Shown here piece by piece: positions 61,201 to 64,000 of a stretch of DNA of 64,000 bases; within the stretch, counting starts at the first letter, position 1, and the number at the start of each line of letters is the position of its first letter. The stretch spans positions 122,191,166 to 122,255,165 of the forward strand of contig CM056576.1 of assembly GCA_029721435.1 (NCBI GenBank), in the 5' to 3' direction. The notes under the pieces were generated by a model that saw nothing but the letters and a program-made list of their open reading frames with translations, was not told where the DNA came from and did not search any database. A program made the position numbers and the translations under genes. Source of the stretch: Gymnothorax reevesii (Eukaryota; Chordata; Actinopteri; Anguilliformes; Muraenidae).

Positions 61201-63461
61201 TTGATGATCCCCAAGACTTTTGGGATTCTGTGGACTGACAAGACAAAAGTTGAACTTTTTGTGAAGGTGTGCGCCCAGTAACATCTGGCGTAAAACTAAC
61301 TAATGCATTTCATAAAAAAAACATCGTACCAACAGTCTAACATGGTGGTGGTAGTATGATAGTCAGGGGCTGCTTTGCTGCTTCAGGACCTGGACGACTT
61401 GCCGTAATTGATGGAACCATGAATTCTGTTCTCTACCAGAAGATCCTAAAGGTGAATATCTGACCATCAGTTTGTGACCTCAAGCTCAAGTGCACTTGGG
61501 TTATGCAGCAGGACAATGATCCGAAACACACCAGCAAGTCCACCTCTGAATGGCTTAAAAAAACAAAAAGAAGGTTTTGGAGTGGCCTATTCAAAGTCCG
61601 GACTTAAATCCAATTGAGATGCAGTGGCATGACCTTACACAGGTCGTTCATGCTCGAAAAACCAACAATGTGGCAAAATTATAACAATTCTACAAAGAAG
61701 ATGGTGGCAAAAGTCCTCCACAGCGATGTGAAAGACTCATTGCCAGTTATCGCAAACGTTAGATTGCAGTTGTCGCAGAGGATGGGTTTAGGGGACAATT
61801 ACTTTTTCACATAGGGCCAGGTAGGTTTGGATAGCTTTTTTCCCTAAACAAATTAAATCATCATTTACAAACGGCATTTTGAATTAACTCGGGTTGACTT
61901 TGTCTAATATTAAAATTTGGTTAATGATCTGAAACACTTAAGTTTGAGAAATATGGAAAAAAAAAAAAGAAATCAGGTATGGGTCAAATACTTTTTATGG
62001 CACTGTGTGTGTGTCTGTGTGTGTGAATAAATGATAACCAGTGCCCACCACAGGCTCCAAATAAACAGTAGGTATTCAAATCATTGAAAAGACTGCTAAA
62101 AATGCCTGCATTGTGAAGCTCAAAAATCAGTTTTTGTCAAGACTCGTTCAGATATGGATTGATCTAATTGTGTGGTGACTTTCAGAGCTGATGAACTGTG
62201 GTCATTAGCATCAATCCCATCAAGCGTCCGTCAGTCTCTCGCAGAGATCATTGACTTAAACGCATCAGTTCATGTTTGCTTTTGGTGATTTTTGGTTTTT
62301 GGAACACATTGTCATAATTTTTGACTCAGGTCACCTTGCCACCCTAAATGGCACTACACTTTTTGTGACTGACAAACCATTCTTCAAGGGTGCTTCCAAT
62401 ATTTTGCTTCCCATTGGAGCTATTTAAATCAAGGCTTATGAGATGGGAGTAATTTGACCACAATACGAGCAAGCAAAAATAGGGAGCCACGCAGGAGTTA
62501 ATCTAGCGAGGATACAACATTCTGCAATCTGTTAAATGATATGTGCTTCGGCCACTAAAATGCATATTCCATGTATAGCATGTACTTATTCAGTCCTACA
62601 CTGGCTACTTTATGCCAACGGAGGGCAATCACTTGTATCAATATCTTCTGGGACATTTCATTACGCGTTAATAATATCGTATGAGGGTAGTCATAAAAAT
62701 ATAGACTACTCCTTTAAAACTTGAGTCAAAGATTAAAGGCTGGATTCACTAACCCAAGACTCGAATTAAAACAAAGCTATTGGCAGTTTGTTTTTGAATA
62801 CTGGAGCACTTTCAGAACCTGCCCTGAGTGTTAGGTGATGGGCAAGCAGTAAGCATTGCACTGCCACTACTTTTGGTTGAACTATTATCGCCCAGGTATT
62901 CGGAGTATTTTACTGATGGTCAAAAATTGTGAAAACATTGTTAGCGGATGAAAAAATATTTTAAAAAATATATACATTATAAACGTGCAGATAAGTTTTT
63001 ATTTTTTTTTTTTTAATCACAGAGTGTTAGGCAGTGTACCAGTCTTCCCAACAAGTAAACTGATCAATAAGTATAAGCACAATCATTGAAATCTTCACCA
63101 AGTAGATAATCTCTATTGAAATCAGACACTTACCCCCAAAGTCTGCCATAGATCTTGAACAAATCCATATCCATTTCAATAAAGCCCTGTGTGAATTAAT
63201 CAATAGACCCAAGCGTTACATTAATATATCATATTATCGAAACACAGAACAAATGCTGTACGTCTTGAATAATAAGGTAACACTATCAATTTAATCAGAT
63301 ATTATTGGGAATGAGGTTCACACCACTACCATTTTCCCAGAAGATAGCGGGTCTTTATAATGCTAACCTTCGCATAATGAAAAATTGAGCCAAAGAATGG
63401 TGAAGGGCTGGGGCCTGGAATTCCAAGTTTCTTGAAGATTCCATATGGCCAATATCCGTAC
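40972..63461 (-). CDS. CYP3: Cytochrome P450 family 3 (CYP3A-like), exons 2-13
   Basis: Membrane-bound heme monooxygenase of the endoplasmic reticulum. Family members oxidise steroids, bile acids and xenobiotics with electrons from P450 reductase. Coding exons, in order on the minus strand: 63461-63368, 63186-63134, 59808-59709, 54473-54360, 54015-53930, 53151-53003, 50744-50617, 48275-48194, 43183-43023, 42930-42704, 42141-41979, 41067-40972. All introns are GT-AG, phases agree throughout, and there is no in-frame stop. Lengths are 94, 53, 100, 114, 86, 149, 128, 82, 161, 227, 163 and 96 bp; ten match the 13-exon CYP3A plan as I recall it. If exon 1 has the usual 71 coding bases, the protein has about 507 residues. 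Visible motifs: KKLGIPGP hinge, I-helix AGHDTT (about 309-314), ExxR as ESMR (366-369), PERF, and heme loop [10 protein letters not shown] with Cys about 446. The AGHDTT I-helix is less usual than the AGYET/AGYETTS I recall for CYP3A, so subfamily 3A versus 3B/3C/3D is left open. Exon 1 and the promoter are not seen. Confidence 0.95.
41068..41978 (-). other. Intron 12
   Basis: 911 bp between exons 12 and 13, GT-AG. No repeat recognised. Confidence 0.85.
41979..42141 (-). CDS. CYP3: CYP3-like exon 12 (heme-binding)
   Basis: 163 bp, as in CYP3A exon 12. It contains [20 protein letters not shown] followed by [11 protein letters not shown], then the L-helix, ending TCQETE. The [10 protein letters not shown] loop holds the cysteine that ligates the heme iron; every consensus position is present. 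Acceptor CTTCAG, donor GTATGG. Confidence 0.97.
42142..42703 (-). other. Intron 11
   Basis: 562 bp, GT-AG. No repeat recognised. The next intron toward the 5' end (42931-43022) is only 92 bp. Confidence 0.85.
42704..42930 (-). CDS. CYP3: CYP3-like exon 11 (ExxR, PERF)
   Basis: 227 bp, as in CYP3A exon 11. It begins [20 protein letters not shown]. It carries the K-helix ExxR (ESMR), the IPKG turn, YALHHD, and ends in the PER of the PERF motif with the arginine codon split over the intron. ExxR and PERF form the salt-bridge triad that locks the heme pocket. Acceptor CTCAAG, donor GTATCC. Confidence 0.96.
43023..43183 (-). CDS. CYP3: CYP3-like exon 10 (I-helix)
   Basis: 161 bp, as in CYP3A exon 10. 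It encodes [20 protein letters not shown] followed by [16 protein letters not shown] and ends EVFPDK. The AGHDTT segment is the oxygen-activation groove: an acidic residue followed by threonine. CYP3A proteins commonly read AGYET here, so aspartate replaces glutamate. Acceptor CCAG, donor GTACAT. Confidence 0.96.
43255..43290. repeat. (CA)n microsatellite
   Basis: About 18 CA repeats in intron 9, close to exon 10. Confidence 0.95.
43817..43980. mobile_element. hAT-like repeat, left-end fragment
   Basis: CTAGGGATATTAAACATTAA, then CATCAATCGATTAATTT, then AAAGCACTGGGTTCTGT and GTGTAGTCATGTTGG, paralleling the left part of the 45088-45696 element in order and orientation. It breaks off near 43980. 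Confidence 0.55.
44621..44760. mobile_element. Compact palindrome-headed element with CGCCGGG ends
   Basis: Begins AACAAGAG, then the hairpin GTTGTC-agaaa-GACAAC (44629-44645). An inverted pair follows: AGCTCGCCGGG (44647-44657) and CCCGGCGAGCT (44744-44754), 11 of 11. Between them is a G-rich block of repeated GCGGAC words (about 44680-44715). Confidence 0.65.
45088..45696. mobile_element. hAT-like MITE, 609 bp with 8-bp target duplication
   Basis: The ends TAGGGATG and CAACCCTA are inverted (one mismatch). Flanks GTTTGTAC (45080-45087) and GTTTGTTC (45697-45704) match at 7 of 8, the duplication size made by hAT transposases. GATTAAT/ATCGATTA words lie just inside both ends. No transposase reading frame. 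Confidence 0.75.
45991..46362. repeat. Fold-back repeat of 15-16-bp units
   Basis: Left arm (45991-46153): about eleven GTCCC-type words spaced 15-17 bp, separated by T-rich runs (for example TTTTTTGTCCC, AGTCCCTGGACTTTTTT). Right arm (46271-46362): the same word inverted (GGGGACAAAAAATCC, AGGGACAAAAAGTCC, AGGGATGAAAAGTCC) at about 15-16-bp spacing. The loop of about 115 bp contains GTCCGTCCTCCGTCCGTCC and its own AACCCTAAT/ATTATTAGGGT pair. Non-coding. Confidence 0.75.
47600..47960. mobile_element. hAT-like repeat, right-half fragment
   Basis: Parallels 45420-45690 of the intact copy in the same orientation: CCATTTTATCTGGCGCCAA, GAGCAGCTGTGAGGGCCTT, GTTTAAATTGCTTTTGCTTC, then GCTTTTAGAATTGTTTAG, ending with GCAATGCTTCAGTTCCTAA in place of the usual right end. 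Confidence 0.6.
48194..48275 (-). CDS. CYP3: CYP3-like exon 9
   Basis: 82 bp, five codons longer than the 67 bp of mammalian CYP3A exon 9 but with the same phases (in 0, out 1). It encodes [20 protein letters not shown] and then KNENHLK. The DFLxLM core of the family appears as NFLKLM. The extra length is in the hydrophilic G-H linker, which varies in length. Acceptor TTTTTTGCAG, donor GTGAAG. Confidence 0.9.
48276..50616 (-). other. Intron 8
   Basis: 2,341 bp, GT-AG. No repeat or extra exon recognised. Confidence 0.8.
50617..50744 (-). CDS. CYP3: CYP3-like exon 8
   Basis: 128 bp, matching CYP3A exon 8. Two bases complete an alanine codon, then [17 protein letters not shown], then a helical stretch ending [10 protein letters not shown]. 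FPFLxPxLE is a CYP3 hallmark at the F-G loop and membrane-dipping region that lines the substrate channel. Acceptor ATCCAG, donor GTAAGA. Confidence 0.93.
50745..53002 (-). other. Intron 7
   Basis: 2,258 bp, GT-AG. Contains a GC-rich patch at 52390-52650 with a run of ten or more G's near 52487-52498. Two opposing ORFs cover the patch (52410-52655 and 52445-52681) without a recognisable domain. Confidence 0.75.
53003..53151 (-). CDS. CYP3: CYP3-like exon 7
   Basis: 149 bp, identical in length to CYP3A exon 7. It encodes a segment with [20 protein letters not shown] and then [16 protein letters not shown], ending LFLLS. The NIDSLNNPxDP pattern is diagnostic for CYP3. Acceptor TTTCAG, donor GTAAAA; it leaves in phase 1. 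Confidence 0.95.
53152..53929 (-). other. Intron 6
   Basis: 778 bp, GT-AG. The phrase AACTGAGACAAGTTTGGTTTC near 53340 recurs inverted near 53740 (GAAACCAAACTTGTCTCAGT), so 53330-53770 may be a small inverted-repeat element of about 430 bp. Confidence 0.7.
53930..54015 (-). CDS. CYP3: CYP3-like exon 6
   Basis: 86 bp, one codon shorter than the 89 bp of mammalian CYP3A exon 6, with phase kept. It encodes [20 protein letters not shown] and then NLEAVDIR plus a split glutamate. This D/E-helix region is the least conserved part of the family, so identification rests on the splice sites (TTTTTGTAG and GTATGT), phase, position and the initial methionine shared with CYP3A. Confidence 0.88.
54360..54473 (-). 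CDS. CYP3: CYP3-like exon 5
   Basis: 114 bp, exactly 38 codons, as in CYP3A exon 5. It begins [12 protein letters not shown] and contains [18 protein letters not shown]. The WKxxRSLxSPxFSSG block is the C-helix; its tryptophan and arginine contact a heme propionate in the family. Acceptor CTCAG, donor GTGAGA. Confidence 0.95.
54916..55032 (+). CDS. 38-codon acidic small ORF, unknown
   Basis: ATG at 54916 to TAA at 55030-55032, antisense to the P450 inside its intron 4. The protein starts [20 protein letters not shown] and ends with a tryptophan-leucine pair. About a third of residues are Asp or Glu and there are many Asn, Gly and Ser. AATAAA follows 16-17 bp after the stop (about 55049). Composition and codons look coding rather than random. 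Similar acidic leaders open some DNA-transposase proteins (piggyBac type), so it may be the stub of a deleted transposase gene. A real micropeptide is less likely. I recognise no family. Confidence 0.3.
   Translation: MNVEQVQDKLFADEDSGHEDFGSEPGDNENNDDSGDWL
55410..56100. mobile_element. Element with ACTAGA head, GTCG hairpin and 155-bp internal repeats
   Basis: Starts AACTAGACTTTTGAC, then hairpin GTCG-gagg-CGAC (55422-55433) and CGCC. Inside, a block of about 155 bp recurs 2.5 times: CAGGTCAATCGGACAAAT, TCAAATGGACAAATGG and GAGGTCAATCGGACAAAT, each followed by an ...AGATATGG-like word, a CACCTGGTGGC-like word and AGGTATGATGTCATC. It ends near CGGCGCTCGAGGATATAAT. Non-coding. Confidence 0.65.
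59366..59515. mobile_element. Compact palindrome-headed element with CGCCTGCGAAGC ends
   Basis: Begins ACTAGAG, then the near-palindrome TGTTCAGGTGAACA. A perfect 17-bp inverted pair follows: TGTGTCGCCTGCGAAGC (59389-59405) and GCTTCGCAGGCGACACA (59493-59509). Between them are two direct copies of TGAAAGTGTGACTACC (59411 and 59430) and a GACAGACAGACAGACGCCG run. Non-coding. Confidence 0.75.
59709..59808 (-). CDS. CYP3: CYP3-like exon 4
   Basis: 100 bp, as in CYP3A exon 4. One base completes the glycine codon from exon 3, then [20 protein letters not shown], then a stretch ending YFMDRR. The MIKTVLVKE core is a strong CYP3 signature (B-helix region). Acceptor GACACAG, donor GTGAGT; it ends in phase 0. 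Confidence 0.95.
60298..60798. mobile_element. Tc1-type MITE with CAGTACCAGTCAAAAGTTT ends, 501 bp
   Basis: TA on both sides (60296-60297, 60799-60800). The left end CAGTAGCAGTCAAAAGTTTA and the right end CCAAACTTTTGACTGGTACTG are inverted copies. These ends are typical of a fish Tc1 family I recall. The interior has no transposase, so this is a deletion derivative. Confidence 0.85.
60842..62005 (+). mobile_element. Tc1-like transposon, 5'-truncated, same family as 23.0-24.5 kb
   Basis: Aligns with 23405-24511 from CATCTATCNGTCTGG to the right end (TACTTTTT-TGGCACTG). The left inverted repeat is missing; the sequence starts about 45 bp after the MITE at 60298-60798. The final TA is altered to TG. 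It retains about 90 bp that the 23-kb copy has lost. Confidence 0.85.
60850..61780 (+). pseudogene. Tc1-like transposase, many stops, all three catalytic codons visible
   Basis: Pieces in order: helix-turn-helix remnant, GGRPP-like linker, [10 protein letters not shown] (first Asp, near 61230), [35 protein letters not shown] (second Asp, near 61510) and [14 protein letters not shown] (Glu, near 61615). Frameshifts and stops interrupt it, and the first helix-turn-helix is shortened by deletion. It is a dead copy but keeps the catalytic triad codons. Confidence 0.82.
63134..63186 (-). CDS. CYP3: CYP3-like exon 3
   Basis: 53 bp, matching CYP3A exon 3. It encodes [18 protein letters not shown], with the last glycine codon split across the intron. 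The acceptor reads CACACAG and the donor GTAAGT. It corresponds to the A-helix segment that reads FDxECHKKYGKVWG in mammals. Too short to show as an ORF, it was found by phase and motif. Confidence 0.92.
63368..63461 (-). CDS. CYP3: CYP3-like exon 2
   Basis: 94 bp, the same as vertebrate CYP3A exon 2. Its 3' splice site is AG at 63463-63462 and its donor GT is at 63367-63366. It enters with one base of a split codon and leaves in phase 0 after a lysine. It encodes [20 protein letters not shown] and then a segment ending HYAK: the end of the N-terminal anchor and the proline-rich hinge that sets the catalytic domain on the membrane. Open reading continues upstream to 63586, but that part is intron. 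Confidence 0.95.
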
Positions 63462-63689
63462 CTGGTAATTACAAGAAAATATTTCAGCAATTCTATTACA
63501 TATAGTCTCAGCACCATCTCATATACCCCCAACAACATGCGTACTCCATATAAAAAAGAATGTTTTCTCCCCCAAAATAAAGCCATGCAGTGACTTATGT
63601 TGGTATTAATTTGCTAAAAACACTAATTCATGGGCATAGATTTGGGTAGAGATAGACAGAACATGTCCATGCAACTTTCTGAGGTGGTA

Positions 63690-63803
63690 ACCAACTTTGG
63701 GTCAATATGGAAAACGAAAGAATAAAGGTCGAAAGGGATTAGCAAATCATTGTATTCTGTTTTTATTCACGTTTTACACAATGTCCCAACTTAGGGGTTG
63801 TAA
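63690..63803. mobile_element. Solo right end of the CAACCCC Tc1/mariner family
   Basis: AGCAAATCATTGTATTCTGT plus TTTTATTCACGTTTTACACA plus ATGTCCCAAC and GGGGTTGTAA match the right end of the 13.2-14.8 kb element and its family. No left end or transposase in the window. Confidence 0.7.
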
Positions 63804-64000
63804 CATGCTCCATTCAAATGTAACGTACGTCTGCTCCCCCTTGGCTTGCAGCTTAGCCATGTGTAAATTTTGGTGACAAAGATACTGACATAAAATTTGA
63901 TCAATGAGGACAAAAACAAACATGACATGGCCTGTGTTAAGAAATCACGCTGTTACACTGTTTTGCCTTGTTTCCCTTTTTCTTTCAGCTCTTGTCTCTC
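63804..64000. other. Right edge, exon 1 not identified
   Basis: About 200 bp with no minus-strand exon having the required features (hydrophobic N-terminal anchor of about 24 codons with a phase-2 donor). An ATG on the minus strand near 63926 opens only a short frame without a suitable donor. Confidence 0.4.

Larger units (their letters stand above)
59809..63133 (-). other. Intron 3, repeat-rich
   Basis: 3,325 bp between exons 3 and 4. It contains a 501-bp Tc1-type MITE and a truncated Tc1, listed separately. From 62006 to 63133 no repeat is recognised. Confidence 0.75.

Noticed and set aside
63462..63586. Upstream part of the open frame running into exon 2, as a possible N-terminus
   Set aside because: The acceptor at 63463-63462 gives exactly the 94-bp exon 2 of CYP3A. 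The extension reads as intron and does not look like a membrane anchor of the family.

Overview
The window looks like nuclear DNA of a fish, most likely ray-finned. It is AT-rich and gene-poor. It has one spliced gene with GT-AG introns, a 5S-rRNA-derived SINE, a tRNA-derived SINE, a decayed LINE and at least six distinct Tc1/mariner families. These transposon families are familiar from fish genomes; I recognised them from remembered sequences, not a search. Nothing here is prokaryotic, and I see no operon, CRISPR array, tRNA gene or rRNA gene apart from SINE-embedded relics.

The only convincing protein-coding gene is a cytochrome P450 of family 3 (CYP3A-like) on the minus strand, from about 63.46 kb down to 40.97 kb. 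Twelve exons (2-13) can be placed to the base. Ten of the twelve have the exon length or codon length I recall for vertebrate CYP3A; exons 6 and 9 differ by whole codons. The I-helix, ExxR, PERF and heme-cysteine motifs are intact. Exon 1 (about 24 codons) was not found and probably lies beyond the right edge.

The left 40 kb is intergenic and built of layered repeats: a 32-bp minisatellite (4.0-4.3 kb), Tc1 copies (5.9-7.4, 9.8-10.8, 13.2-14.8, 20.3-20.9, 23.0-24.5 kb), a 5S-SINE split by a 2-kb element full of a 13-bp motif (16.8-19.3 kb), a duplicated block around a Tc1 (22.7-24.8 kb), a tRNA-SINE (27.7-28.1 kb), two short inverted-repeat elements (29.3-30.2 kb), and a 5'-truncated non-LTR reverse transcriptase running into a 30-bp minisatellite (36.2-38.2 kb).

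The P450 introns hold further repeats: a hAT-like MITE with an 8-bp target duplication (45.1-45.7 kb), a fold-back of 15-16-bp units (46.0-46.4 kb), small palindrome-headed elements (44.6, 55.4 and 59.4 kb), a 38-codon acidic ORF (54.9 kb), a 501-bp Tc1 MITE (60.3-60.8 kb), a 5'-truncated Tc1 (60.8-62.0 kb) and a Tc1 end fragment (63.7-63.8 kb).

The most unusual items are the 13-bp-motif element nested in the 5S-SINE, the fold-back with internal 15-16-bp periodicity, and the group of compact elements that share a palindromic head and CGCC/GGCG ends.
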